A stretch of 22,208 nt of DNA, taken from CAYNLG01 sp964397995 (lineage in GTDB: Bacteria; Planctomycetota; Phycisphaerae; FEN-1346). The notes beneath the pieces were generated by a model, which was not told the DNA's origin, did no database searches, and was given only the letters and a program-made list of their open reading frames with translations. This document shows, piece after piece, positions 6,956 to 15,715 of this stretch. Every line of letters begins with the position of its first letter. The first letter of the stretch is position 1. The stretch is taken from positions 1-22,208 of the forward strand of contig CAYNLG010000064.1 in NCBI GenBank assembly GCA_964397995.1, read 5' to 3'. The position numbers and the translations under genes were made by a program.

Positions 6956-8584
6956 ATGCCGCCCGAGGCGCCCGCCCCCCCGAACATCGTGCTCATCCTC
7001 GTCGACGACATGGGGTTCTCGGACATCGGCTGCTACGGGTCCGAGATCGCCACGCCGCACATCGACGGCCTTGCCGCGGGCGGCGTCCGGTTCACGCGGG
7101 CGTACAACGCTGCCCGGTGCTGCCCGACGCGGGCGTCGATCCTGACGGGCCTGTACCCGCACCAGGCGGGCGTCGGCCACATGGTCGGCGACCACGGCCT
7201 GCCGGCCTACCAGGGGTACCTGACCGACCGGTGCGTGACCCTTGCCGAGGCCCTCGCCCCGGCGGGGTACCGGGCGACGATCAGCGGCAAATGGCACTGC
7301 GGTGGAACGTTCGCCCGGAACGATCCGACGGACTGGTCGGTGCCGGACCCGACGCGACCGTTGCCGCCCGACCGTGGGTTCGCGGACTGGTTCGGGACGC
7401 CCGCCGGCGCGGGGAGCTACTTCAACCCGAAGCCGCTCATGAAGAACTACGACTTCATCGAGCCGCTGGGCGACGACTGGTACTACACCGACGCCGTGGC
7501 CGAACACGCCTGCCGCCAAATCCGCGAGTCAGTCCGCCAAGGGCAGCCCTTCTTCCAGTACGTGGCCTACACCGCGCCGCACTGGCCGCTGCACGCGATG
7601 CCGGAGGACATCGAGCGCTACCGTGGCCGGTACGCGGCCGGGTGGGACGCGCTGCGGAGCGAGCGGTACGAGCGGCTCATGGGCCAGGGTTTCATGGACG
7701 GGGCGTGGCGCCTCTCGCCGCGCGACGAGGCCTGTCCCCCGTGGGAGGATGTGCCGGCCGAGGAGCGGGCGTGGATGGACCTGCGGATGGCGGTCTACGC
7801 GGCCCAGGTCGACCGGATGGACCAGGGCGTGGGGCGGGTGCTGCGGACGCTGGACGAGCTGGGCGTCGCGGACAACACGCTGGTGATGTTCCTCTCGGAC
7901 AACGGCGGGTGCCACGAAGGCATCGGCCAGGGCCAGGCCGACCGCGAGTGGACGACGACGCGCGACGGGCGGCCGGTGCACTTCGGCAACACGCCGTCGA
8001 TCGACCCCGGGCCGCGCGACACCTACCAGAGCTACGGCCGCCCGTGGGCGAACGCGAGCAACATCCCATTCCGATACTTCAAGAGCTACACGCACGAGGG
8101 GGGCATCGCGACGCCGCTCGTCGCCCGGTGGCCGGGCCGCCTCCCCGCCGGGAGCGTGACGCACGCGCTGGCCCACGTGGTCGACGTGATGCCGACGTGC
8201 CTGGAGGCCGCCGGCGCGAGCTACCCGGACGCGCGGCACGAGACGCCCACGACGCCGCTCGCCGGCGAGAGCCTCGTCCCGTACATGGAAGGCGGCGAGC
8301 CGGACGAAGGGCGGCAGATCTTCTGGGAACACGTCGGGAACCGGGCGGTCCGCGACGGGCGCTGGAAACTCGTCTCGCACTACGTGCCCGGCGACCGGCG
8401 GAACCCGAAGCAGGACCTCGGGCCGTGGGAGCTCTACGATATGGTCGAGGACCGGACGGAGCTCATGAGCCTCGCCGACAAAGACCCCGAGCGGGTCAAG
8501 CGGATGGCGTCGGCGTACGGTGCCTGGGCGGCTCGGTGCGGCGTGGTCCCGCACTGGGAGATTTTCCAGCGCCCGCCGCGGTAG
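6956..8584 (+). CDS. Sulfatase (arylsulfatase family, S1), no signal peptide
   Basis: A 542-residue alkaline-phosphatase-fold sulfatase that would hydrolyse sulfate esters. The sulfatase signature C55-C-P-T-R59-ASILTG is intact, with C55 the residue expected to be converted to formylglycine by a maturase. Metal ligands include D17-D18 in LILVDDMG and the DNGG motif in MFLSDNGG. The C-terminal GNRAVRDGRWKLV...WELYDMVEDRTE is characteristic of the family. AAAGGA (6944-6949) six bases upstream supports the ATG. Unlike most planctomycete sulfatases it has no visible signal peptide: the N-terminus MPPEAPAPPNIVLIL goes straight into the first beta strand. Its 3' end lies 13 bases from that of the convergent second sulfatase. 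The substrate cannot be told from sequence; no maturase gene is in the window. Confidence 0.92.
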   Translation: MPPEAPAPPNIVLILVDDMGFSDIGCYGSEIATPHIDGLAAGGVRFTRAYNAARCCPTRASILTGLYPHQAGVGHMVGDHGLPAYQGYLTDRCVTLAEALAPAGYRATISGKWHCGGTFARNDPTDWSVPDPTRPLPPDRGFADWFGTPAGAGSYFNPKPLMKNYDFIEPLGDDWYYTDAVAEHACRQIRESVRQGQPFFQYVAYTAPHWPLHAMPEDIERYRGRYAAGWDALRSERYERLMGQGFMDGAWRLSPRDEACPPWEDVPAEERAWMDLRMAVYAAQVDRMDQGVGRVLRTLDELGVADNTLVMFLSDNGGCHEGIGQGQADREWTTTRDGRPVHFGNTPSIDPGPRDTYQSYGRPWANASNIPFRYFKSYTHEGGIATPLVARWPGRLPAGSVTHALAHVVDVMPTCLEAAGASYPDARHETPTTPLAGESLVPYMEGGEPDEGRQIFWEHVGNRAVRDGRWKLVSHYVPGDRRNPKQDLGPWELYDMVEDRTELMSLADKDPERVKRMASAYGAWAARCGVVPHWEIFQRPPR

Positions 8585-8597
8585 CGGGGGGTGCGGT

Positions 8598-10766
8598 TCA
8601 CGCGCCCTTGCCTTCGAGATTTTTGACGGCGCGTTCCAGCATGTCCTGCGGGTAGCGGGCCAGGCCGCCGAGGGCGGCCTTCATGCGCGGCAAGGCGGGG
8701 CGGGCCTTCTCGCCCAGGGCCTCCAGCGCCACGGCCGCCAGGTACTGGGCCTTCTCCAGGTCGTGGTCCAGCCACGCCACCAGCACCTCCAGACCGCGCT
8801 CCGCCTCGCCCCAGACGACCATCGCCTCGGCGGCCGCCACCGGCACCGACACCGCGGGGTCGTCCAGGCAGGCGGCCAGGGCCTCGCGGACGGCGTCAGG
8901 CGGGTCGCCCTCGGCGAAGGCCCGGTGCAGGCCGACGACGGCCCAGTAGCGGACGGGGCCGCTCGGGTCCTTCAGGGCCGCCAGGTACGTATCGACGGCC
9001 TCGCGCCACCGGCCGTCCCAGGCCTTGAGGGCGAGGAGGCGTTCGATCGTGCCGCTCGCGTCGAGGTCCTGCCGCCACGTCGCCGACGGGTCGGGCAGCG
9101 GCTCCGGGTCGGGCGGCAGGTTGTCGCGGGAGAAGGTCACCGTGGCGCTGTCGGCATAGCCGAGGCGGACGGCCATGGCCTCGACGGTCTCGTCGGCGCC
9201 GAGGGTGAGCGGCTCGTGGTAGAGCCGCCACCGGCCTTTGCCGCGCCCCTTCCCCGTCTTCGGGCGGTAGACGATGGACGCGCCCCGCGTCGCGCAGGCG
9301 AGGGTGACGCGGCCGGGGTCGTTCGCGGCGGCGCTCACGCAGGGGGGCGTGGTCCGCCCGCCGCCCTTCAGGGCGTCGAACTCCGCCTCGGGCATCAGGC
9401 CCACGTCGCCGATCCGCTTCAGGTGCTCGAAGAGGCCGATCTCCATGCGGGCGATCCGCTCGGTGTGGGCCGGGTCGTCGGCCAGGTTGTGGATCTCATG
9501 CGGGTCGGCCTCCAGGTCGTAGAATTCGCGGACCGGCTTCGTCGGCTCCATGTACTGGCGCTGGGGGCCTTCCAGGTCGCCGGCGGCGTCGAGGCGGCGG
9601 ATTTCCTGGAGGATCGGCGTCCGGTCCATGTAGTTGATGTGCTGGCCCCGCGACAGCCACGGCATGAAGTTCCGGATCAGCTTGTACCGTTTGTCCTGCC
9701 ACGAGCGGATGCAGTCGGTGGTCTCGTCCATGCGGTCGCGGGCGGCGTAGATGAACGCCGGTTCGGGACCCGTCTGCGGTCCGAGGAAGGCGCGGCCCTG
9801 CATGTGCGGCGGGACGGGCACCCCCGCCAGGCTGAGCACCGTCGGGGCGAAGTCGATGAACCGGGCGAACGCGCTCTCGGCGCTCCCGGGCGCGACCCGC
9901 GACGCGTCGCCGCCTCCCGCCCACGCCCGGTACCGCTGGGGCACGCGGATCATCAGCGGCACCCGCAGCCCCGAGTCGTACACCCAGCGCTTGCCGCGCG
10001 TCAGGCCCCAGCCGTGGTCGCCCCAGAACCAGACGATGGTATTCTCGGCCAGGCCGTCGGCCTCCAGCGCCTCGAGCACGCCCTGGGCCAGGCGGTCGAG
10101 CTCCGTCATCCGGTCGTAGTAGCAGGCGATGTTCTGGCGGACCTCCGGCGTGTCGGGGTAGTACGGTGGGACCGGCGCCTCGGCGGGGGCGTGGTCCTGC
10201 TTGCCGGGCGTCCACTGGCGCGTCAGCGATTCGTGCGTGATGGTGAAGTTGAAGACAGAGAAGAACGGCTGGGCCGCGTCGGGCCGGTGCCGCCAGTGGG
10301 CGTCCTTGTCGCACTCGTCCCAGGCGGACTCGGGCGGCGGGAACTGGTAGTCGGTCTTCGAGCGGTTCGTGCAGAAGTAGCCGGCGGCCCGCAGGTACTC
10401 CGGGAAGCAGATGGCCTCGGGCGGCGGGCAGCCGTGGCACCGCATCCAGGAGGTGCCGAGGGTGCTCGGGTACATGCCCGTGATGATGCCGCTCCGGGCC
10501 GGCGCGCAGACCGGGGCGTGGGTGAAGGCCTGGTCGTAGCGGACGCCTTGGGCGGCAAAGGCGTCAAGGTGCGGCGTGGTGGCGTAGGCGTCGCCGTAGC
10601 AGCCGAGCGTCGGCGAGATGTCCTCGGCGGAGATCCAGACGATGTTGGGCGGCCGCGGCGGGCCGTGACCCCCGCCGCCCTCCGCGGCCGAGAGCAAGCG
10701 CGGCGCGACGAGGCCGGCGGTGGCGCCGGCGGCGGTGGCCTGGAGGAATGCGCGACGGGTGGTCAT
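8598..10766 (-). CDS. Tat-exported sulfatase with C-terminal HEAT-like repeats
   Basis: A 722-residue sulfatase. The N-terminus TTRRAFLQATAAGATAGLV is a twin-arginine signal, so the folded protein should be exported. The catalytic signature is C87-A-P-A-R91-SGIITG, with metal ligands around E48-D49 and in WFWGDHGWG. FYDLEADPHEIHNLADDP ends the sulfatase domain. It is followed by a short beta-sandwich-like stretch (about 473-560, with ASIVYRP and TVTFSRDN, like CHB_HEX_C/Fn3-type modules) and by helical repeats (about 561-722, KDPSGPVRYWAVVGL and DDPAVSVPVAAAEAM) typical of HEAT-type scaffolds. The start at 10766 has AAGGGAG (10772-10778) upstream; the frame also contains an upstream ATG at 10790 with no ribosome site. 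It lies 45 bases after a small membrane-protein gene and may be last in the hemL operon. Confidence 0.92.
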   Translation of the reverse strand: MTTRRAFLQATAAGATAGLVAPRLLSAAEGGGGHGPPRPPNIVWISAEDISPTLGCYGDAYATTPHLDAFAAQGVRYDQAFTHAPVCAPARSGIITGMYPSTLGTSWMRCHGCPPPEAICFPEYLRAAGYFCTNRSKTDYQFPPPESAWDECDKDAHWRHRPDAAQPFFSVFNFTITHESLTRQWTPGKQDHAPAEAPVPPYYPDTPEVRQNIACYYDRMTELDRLAQGVLEALEADGLAENTIVWFWGDHGWGLTRGKRWVYDSGLRVPLMIRVPQRYRAWAGGGDASRVAPGSAESAFARFIDFAPTVLSLAGVPVPPHMQGRAFLGPQTGPEPAFIYAARDRMDETTDCIRSWQDKRYKLIRNFMPWLSRGQHINYMDRTPILQEIRRLDAAGDLEGPQRQYMEPTKPVREFYDLEADPHEIHNLADDPAHTERIARMEIGLFEHLKRIGDVGLMPEAEFDALKGGGRTTPPCVSAAANDPGRVTLACATRGASIVYRPKTGKGRGKGRWRLYHEPLTLGADETVEAMAVRLGYADSATVTFSRDNLPPDPEPLPDPSATWRQDLDASGTIERLLALKAWDGRWREAVDTYLAALKDPSGPVRYWAVVGLHRAFAEGDPPDAVREALAACLDDPAVSVPVAAAEAMVVWGEAERGLEVLVAWLDHDLEKAQYLAAVALEALGEKARPALPRMKAALGGLARYPQDMLERAVKNLEGKGA

Positions 10767-10811
10767 CGGGTCTCCCTTCATCCGCATCATGTCGCCGACC
10801 CCCCCCCGCGG

Positions 10812-11165
10812 TCAGAGCCACGCCGACCAGAGGAACTGGTCCGGGTACGCCTTCCCGAGAAGCAGGGCGGACGAGATCAGCCACAGGTACGTCAGGATCC
10901 GGGCGGCCAAAAGCCGCCTCAGGCCTGTCCGCCGATAGAGCGCCCACACGGCCGCCAGGTTCCCCAGGCCCACGATCGCCACCACGAACAGGCCGCGGCT
11001 CTTGACGTACGCCAAGGCCAGGTCGCCGGGGGTCGCGACGATCAGGAAGGCATGCACCGCCAGGCCCGCGATCGGCAGCGCCACGAGCAGCCACCCCACC
11101 GGCCGCGCCCACGGCGAAAGGGGCGGCTCGTCGGGCACCGATTCGGGCGGCGGGTGCTCGGTCAT
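10812..11165 (-). CDS. Small integral membrane protein of unknown function
   Basis: A 117-residue protein with a charged, Pro-rich N-terminus (MTEHPPPESVPDEPPLSPWA) and three predicted membrane helices (about 23-46, 57-78 and 87-104). I recognise no family. Its ATG overlaps the stop codon of the upstream gene by four bases (ATGA, 11162-11165), a strong sign of translational coupling, so it likely works with that zinc-ribbon membrane protein. Confidence 0.75.
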   Translation of the reverse strand: MTEHPPPESVPDEPPLSPWARPVGWLLVALPIAGLAVHAFLIVATPGDLALAYVKSRGLFVVAIVGLGNLAAVWALYRRTGLRRLLAARILTYLWLISSALLLGKAYPDQFLWSAWL

Positions 11166-12112
11166 TCGTCGGGGTCCACGCCGGCGGCCTCGAGGCGGGC
11201 CCGGTCGGCGGCTTCCTGGGCGATGTCGTGGCGGATGCGGCGCTGCTCGTTCTGATACGACGCCCACTTGCCGGCCGGCACCCGGCGAATCTCCCCGTTG
11301 AGTTGCAGGACGCGGACCTCGCCGTCCCTGTGGGCGTTGTGCGGCGGGCCGTCGCTGACGATCATCAGGTCCGGCGGGAACCGCGGGTCGTTGAGGCGCG
11401 GTAAGGGCTCGCTCACGTACAGGACGTACGTCACGGTCCCCAGTCTGACCCGGTAGGCCGGGCACGTCAGGTACTCCATGGAGTCGAGGTAGTCCTTGCG
11501 GGCGAGGTCTTCGAGGCTGCGCGGCACGAGGACGCCGTCGTGGTCCTTGGCGTAGGCTTCGAGGGCGGCGTAGACGGCCTGGAGGTTCTCCTCGCAGGTG
11601 TGCTGCTGGATGCGGTGGCGGGCGAAGCCGACGATGGCCCCGGCCACGCACACCAGGAACACGGCCGCGCCCCCCAGCATGCCGATCAACGCCAGCAGCC
11701 GGCCGCGCTTCAGGCCGCGGCTGCGCCGGATGGTGTGGTAGGCCGGCAGGCCCGTCAGAGCGCCCAGCAGCGCGAGGGCCGCCCCCACGGCCATGCCCAG
11801 TACCCACGCGGGCAGGAAGAACATGTCGCCGAGGAACAACGTGATCAGCACCGTCGCGGCCACGCCTCCCGCCACGAACACCAGGCTGACGATGGCCATC
11901 GTCTCCACCGGCGGGGAGACCTCGACGATCTCGTCGCCCACGCGGACGGCCGTGGCGCCCGGGTGGCCGGGGCCGAGTGTGTCGGCGCGCGGCGTCTCGG
12001 CCTTCGGGACGCGCAGCTCCACGCCGCACGTCGGGCACCGGGCGGGGCGGCCGGCGAAGGATTCGTCGACTTCCATCTGCGAGTCGCACTTCGGGCAGCG
12101 GAACCGGATCAT
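11162..12112 (-). CDS. Zinc-ribbon membrane protein with pseudopilin-like C-terminal domain
   Basis: A 316-residue protein. The N-terminus is a zinc ribbon (C6-P-K-C9 and C26-P-T-C29), followed by a linker and three predicted membrane helices (about 71-95, 99-125 and 138-165). The remainder (from about 172) reads TCEENLQAVYAALEAYAKDH, then YLTCPA and VLQLNGEIRRV. This matches the order of type II secretion G-like domains: a 'CxxNLxxIxxALxxY' helix, 'CPA' and a 'NVLFxDGHV' strand, here with the DG changed to NG. It lies 15 bases after the preceding gene and overlaps the next one. The domains are recognisable but the role is not known; membrane-tethered display of the pilin-like domain outside the cell is a guess. 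Confidence 0.75.
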   Translation of the reverse strand: MIRFRCPKCDSQMEVDESFAGRPARCPTCGVELRVPKAETPRADTLGPGHPGATAVRVGDEIVEVSPPVETMAIVSLVFVAGGVAATVLITLFLGDMFFLPAWVLGMAVGAALALLGALTGLPAYHTIRRSRGLKRGRLLALIGMLGGAAVFLVCVAGAIVGFARHRIQQHTCEENLQAVYAALEAYAKDHDGVLVPRSLEDLARKDYLDSMEYLTCPAYRVRLGTVTYVLYVSEPLPRLNDPRFPPDLMIVSDGPPHNAHRDGEVRVLQLNGEIRRVPAGKWASYQNEQRRIRHDIAQEAADRARLEAAGVDPDE

Positions 12113-12127
12113 CGGCGCGTCTCCCGT

Positions 12128-12955
12128 CTATTCGTTGGCCACCACCGACTCGCCGTACCCGCTCGCGAACTGGAGCCCGGCCGCCAGCAGCAGCACGAAC
12201 GAGACGACCGGCAGGACGAAGTAGCGGCCGAAGTAGCAGGCCATGGCGCCGGTGTCGTCGTCGGGGGCGGCCTGGTAGCGGGCCTGGGCCGCCAGCAGCG
12301 AGTCGAACGTGAAGAACGCCCCGACGTCGATGTCCGGGAAGACGTACCACCAGGGCAAGGCCGTCGCCAGGAAGAGCAGCGTCACGAACACCGCCCGGGT
12401 GAGCTGCCGGATGCCCGCCAGCCGCCCCAGAAGGCCGATCTGCAGGTACAGGAACAGCGAAAGCCAGAGCAGCGGTCCCGTGACGATGCCGAGCATCCGG
12501 ACGGGGACGAGGACCTTGGCCGAGAGGGCCCGCCACTCCGACGGGGTCATGGGCGTCTCGGCGGTCATCGGCTCGAGCTCGGGTTCCGGTTCGGGTTCGG
12601 GCGCGGCATCCGGCTCGGGGGGCGCCCCGGCGTCGGTTTCCGGCTCAGCGGCCCCCTCGGCGGGCTCGGCCGCGGGGGCGCCTTCCTCGCCGGCCGGGGC
12701 AGTGGCCACGGGGGCGGCGGGCTCGGCGTCGGCGGCGTCGGCGGCTTCGGGGGCTTCGGCGGCTTCGGGGGCGGGCTCGTCGTACAGGCCCACCCACTCG
12801 GCCGCCACGAACGCCGCCAGGTGCACCAGCAGCGCCATCATCGTGATCCAGAAGAAGACCACCGCGAAGAACCGGGTCGTCTTCAGGGCGCTGACGAACG
12901 GCTGAGCCCCCGGGTTGGGGAGCCGGACCGCCTCACGCTTCGGTTCCATTGCCAT
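12128..12955 (-). CDS. Membrane protein with Glu/Pro/Ala-rich loop, unknown function
   Basis: A 275-residue protein with a first membrane helix at about 28-55, a low-complexity acidic Glu/Pro/Ala-rich loop (about 58-135) and three further helices (about 150-178, 186-207 and 245-267). The segment between the third and fourth helices includes FFTFDSLLAAQARYQAAPDDD. AAGGAG eight bases upstream supports ATG 12955; a second ATG lies two codons downstream. It begins 28 bases after hemL and ends 15 bases before the zinc-ribbon membrane protein. I recognise no family. The long EP-rich stretch may act as a spacer between membrane parts. Confidence 0.75.
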   Translation of the reverse strand: MAMEPKREAVRLPNPGAQPFVSALKTTRFFAVVFFWITMMALLVHLAAFVAAEWVGLYDEPAPEAAEAPEAADAADAEPAAPVATAPAGEEGAPAAEPAEGAAEPETDAGAPPEPDAAPEPEPEPELEPMTAETPMTPSEWRALSAKVLVPVRMLGIVTGPLLWLSLFLYLQIGLLGRLAGIRQLTRAVFVTLLFLATALPWWYVFPDIDVGAFFTFDSLLAAQARYQAAPDDDTGAMACYFGRYFVLPVVSFVLLLAAGLQFASGYGESVVANE

Positions 12956-12983
12956 GGGTTTCGCTCCTTGTGTGGCCGCGCCG

Positions 12984-14294
12984 TCAGGCGGTCGCGGCCT
13001 CCAGGGCCCCGCGGGCGGCCTCGATCGTCCGGTCCAGCGCCGCCTCGTTGTGGGCCAGGCTGACGAACCAGGCCTCGAACTGGCTGGGCGGCAGGGCAAT
13101 GCCGCGCTCCAGCATCCCGTGGAAGAAGCGGCCGAACGCCGCCGTGTCCGACGCCCGGGCCGACGCGTAATCCGTCACCGGCCCCGGCGTGAAGAAGAGC
13201 GCGAGCATCGAGCCGACGCGCTGGACGCGGGCGGCCGCGCCCGTCGCCGCGATCGCGTCGGCCAAGCCGGCCTCCAGGCGGGCCCCCGCCGTCTCCAGCC
13301 GCTCGTACGCGCCCGGTTCGGCCAGGGCGTCGAGGGTGGCGAGGCCGGCGGCCATGGCCAGGGGGTTCCCCGAGAGGGTGCCGGCCTGGTAGACGGGCCC
13401 GACGGGGCTGACCTGGTCCATGAGGTCGGCGCGGCCGGCGTAGGCGCCGACGGGCAGGCCGCCGCCGATGACCTTGCCGAGGGTCACGAGGTCCGGCCGC
13501 ACGCCGTACCGCGCGCCCGCCCCACCGCGCGCCACGCGGAAGCCGGTCATCACTTCGTCGAAGAGGAGGAGGGCGCCGGCGGCGTCGCAGAGGCGGCGGA
13601 GCCCCTGGAGGAAATCCGCCGCGGGGGGCACCACGCCCATGTTGCCGGCGACGGGCTCGACGAGGACGGCGGCGACGCGTTTCGGATGGGCCGCCAGGAC
13701 CGCTTCGACGGCCGCCAGGTCGTTGTACGGGGCGACGAGGGTGTCGCGGACGACCGCCTGGGGGACGCCCGGGCTGCTGGGCGTGCCGAAGGTGGTGGCG
13801 CCGCTGCCGGCCGAGACGAGCAGGGCGTCGGCGTGGCCGTGGTAGCCGCCCTCGAACTTCAGGAGACCGTCGCGGCCGGTGGCGGCCCGGGCGAGGCGGA
13901 CGGCGGCCAGGGTGGCCTCGGTGCCGGAGTTGACGAAGCGGACCTTCTCGGCCGCCGGCACGGCCTCGACGAGGCGCTCGGCCAGATCGATCTCGCGCTC
14001 GGTTGGCGCGCCGAAACTGGCCCCGTCGCGCAGGGCCCGCTCGACGGCCTCGACGACGCGCGGGTCGGCGTGGCCGAGGATGAGCGGTCCCCAGCTCATG
14101 ACGTAGTCGAGGTAGGTGCGGCCATCGACGTCCGTGAGGGTGCATCCCCGGCCGCGCGCAATGAAGGGCGGCGAGCCGCCGACCGCCCCGTAGGCCCGGA
14201 CGGGGCTCGAGACACCGCCCGGCATCACCGCCTCGGCGCGGCGCAGGGCGGCCGCGGAGCGGGCGGAGGCGACGGTTGGGCGGGATGCGGGCAC
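12984..14294 (-). CDS. hemL: Glutamate-1-semialdehyde 2,1-aminomutase
   Basis: A 436-residue PLP enzyme that converts glutamate-1-semialdehyde to 5-aminolevulinate in the C5 route of tetrapyrrole synthesis. Diagnostic motifs are VMPGGVSSPVRA near the N-terminus, NSGTEAT (122-128), LLFDEVMTGFR (243-253) and the PLP lysine K274 in TLGKVIGGGLPVGAYAG. Length matches the family. The start is GTG at 14292-14294, with a GGGGGAG run three bases upstream; the first in-frame ATG lies inside the conserved core, so GTG is preferred. No other haem-pathway gene is nearby: the UroD-like genes in this window are not HemE. It probably heads the minus-strand operon that ends with the Tat sulfatase, an unusual set of partners. 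Confidence 0.95.
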   Translation of the reverse strand: MPASRPTVASARSAAALRRAEAVMPGGVSSPVRAYGAVGGSPPFIARGRGCTLTDVDGRTYLDYVMSWGPLILGHADPRVVEAVERALRDGASFGAPTEREIDLAERLVEAVPAAEKVRFVNSGTEATLAAVRLARAATGRDGLLKFEGGYHGHADALLVSAGSGATTFGTPSSPGVPQAVVRDTLVAPYNDLAAVEAVLAAHPKRVAAVLVEPVAGNMGVVPPAADFLQGLRRLCDAAGALLLFDEVMTGFRVARGGAGARYGVRPDLVTLGKVIGGGLPVGAYAGRADLMDQVSPVGPVYQAGTLSGNPLAMAAGLATLDALAEPGAYERLETAGARLEAGLADAIAATGAAARVQRVGSMLALFFTPGPVTDYASARASDTAAFGRFFHGMLERGIALPPSQFEAWFVSLAHNEAALDRTIEAARGALEAATA

Positions 14295-14309
14295 GGGCTC
14301 CCCCGACAG

Positions 14310-14328
14310 GCCTGCCGCGCGGGCAGGC
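14310..14328 (-). repeat. Palindrome in the hemL leader
   Basis: GCCTGCC and GGCAGGC form a perfect seven-base-pair stem with a five-base loop, between the predicted hemL promoter and its start codon. It looks like the small GC-rich palindromes scattered in some genomes (REP-like), or could be a leader hairpin. Confidence 0.4.
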
Positions 14329-14375
14329 GGACGGTACGCAAACGATGGCCCGCGCCAAGGGCGGGCATGACGTGC

Positions 14376-14405
14376 ATCTTAGGCCCCCCGCCGGGCGGGT
14401 GTCAA
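14376..14405 (-). promoter_or_regulatory. Putative sigma70 promoter of the hemL operon
   Basis: A perfect TTGACA (14400-14405, minus strand) and TAAGAT (14376-14381, four of six consensus bases) are 18 bases apart. Predicted transcription start is near 14369, giving a leader of about 75 bases. The rest of the 295-base interval to the diguanylate cyclase gene (14295-14589) shows no gene. Confidence 0.55.
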
Positions 14406-14589
14406 CGGATAGGCCGCACGGTCGGCCGGGCGGAGACGCCGCGCGGCCCCGGGCGCCGGGTTTTGCTCTGGCCGATTCGCGCCGTGCGGTCGATGGGACC
14501 TTTGCGGAGGGCGTCCTCCGAGCCCCGCCGCCGGCCACGGTATGGCAGCGGGCGCCGCGCCCGGCCTCGCCCTCGGCAGGGAGGTTGTC

Positions 14590-15699
14590 GTGAGCGCATC
14601 CGTTACGTCCGAGGGGCCGGCCGTTCGCCTTGAGGACCTTCAGCAGCGGCTGGCGGCCGTCGAGGCCGACCGTGACTGGCACGCCCGGGCCATGGAGGCG
14701 CTGGTGGCGGGAGGCAAGGCCATCCTCGGCCAGGCCGAGTTTGCCGAGACGGCTCGGGCCCTGTTCGATTTCTGCTGCGAGATGACCGGCGCGACGAGCG
14801 GTTACGTGGCCCTGCTGAGCGAGGACGGCACCGAGAACGAGGTGCTCTTCCTGGAAGCCGGGGGCATGCCGTGCTCGGTCGACCCCTCGCTGCCGATGCC
14901 GATCCGCGGTCTGCGGGCCGAGGCGTACCGCGAGAACAGGGCCGTCTACCACAACGACTTCATGAACAGCTCGTGGGCGAAGCTCATGCCCGCCGGTCAC
15001 TGCGTCCTGAAGAACGTCATGTTCGCGCCGCTGGTGGTGGACAGCCGCACGGTCGGCATCATCGGCCTGGCGAACAAGGAGGGTGACTTTGACGACCGGG
15101 ACGCGTTCATCGCGGGCGGGTTCGGCGAGTTGGCGGCCATCGCGCTCTGCAACAGCCGCGAGGTCGAGGCCCGCGAGCGGGCCCAGAAGGAGCTCGAGTG
15201 CCTGGCCAGCACCGATTCGCTGACCGGCCTGGCCAACCGCCGCATCTTCCTCGAAGCCGCCCGCGACGAGGTTCAGCGAAGCCGCCGGTACGGCCGGCCG
15301 CTCAGTTGCCTGATGCTGGACCTGGACCGTTTCAAGGACCTGAACGACCGGTTCGGGCACCAGGTGGGCGACGCCGTGCTCCGCGCCTTTGCGGTCTGCG
15401 GGGCGAAGGCGATGCGACGGCAGGACCTGTTGGGCCGGCTCGGGGGGGAGGAGTTTGCCGCCCTGCTGCCCGAGACCGGTACCGAGCAGGCGGCGCGCCT
15501 GGCGGAGCGGCTGCTGGAGGACGTGCGGCAGCTTGAGGTGCCGGTCGACGGGCGGGCCGTTCGTTTCACGGTCAGTGCCGGGGTCGCGCAGGTCGGGCCG
15601 GACGAGGCCGCCTTCGACGACGCCCTGAAGCGGGCCGACCGGGCGCTCTACCGGGCCAAGGAGCGCGGCCGGGACCGGGTCTGCGTCGAGGGCGTCTGA
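14590..15699 (+). CDS. Diguanylate cyclase with GAF sensor domain
   Basis: A 369-residue signalling enzyme predicted to make cyclic di-GMP from two GTP. A short coiled-coil-like N-terminus (10-35) leads to a GAF domain (about 42-190, with AGHCVLKNVMFAPLVVDSRT and GIIGLANKEGDFDDRD) and then a GGDEF domain (about 203-365) opening with DSLTGLANRR. The active-site loop is GGEEF (285-289), and an inhibitory I-site RxxD (R276-D279) stands exactly five residues before it, so product feedback is likely. The start is GTG 14590, supported by AGGGAGG (14578-14584) five bases upstream. An ATG at 14542 in the same frame lacks a ribosome site. No signal peptide or membrane helix is seen. It converges on the aldo/keto reductase gene with a 16-base gap. 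Confidence 0.92.
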   Translation: MSASVTSEGPAVRLEDLQQRLAAVEADRDWHARAMEALVAGGKAILGQAEFAETARALFDFCCEMTGATSGYVALLSEDGTENEVLFLEAGGMPCSVDPSLPMPIRGLRAEAYRENRAVYHNDFMNSSWAKLMPAGHCVLKNVMFAPLVVDSRTVGIIGLANKEGDFDDRDAFIAGGFGELAAIALCNSREVEARERAQKELECLASTDSLTGLANRRIFLEAARDEVQRSRRYGRPLSCLMLDLDRFKDLNDRFGHQVGDAVLRAFAVCGAKAMRRQDLLGRLGGEEFAALLPETGTEQAARLAERLLEDVRQLEVPVDGRAVRFTVSAGVAQVGPDEAAFDDALKRADRALYRAKERGRDRVCVEGV

Positions 15700-15715
15700 G
15701 GGCGGCGCCGCGCGC

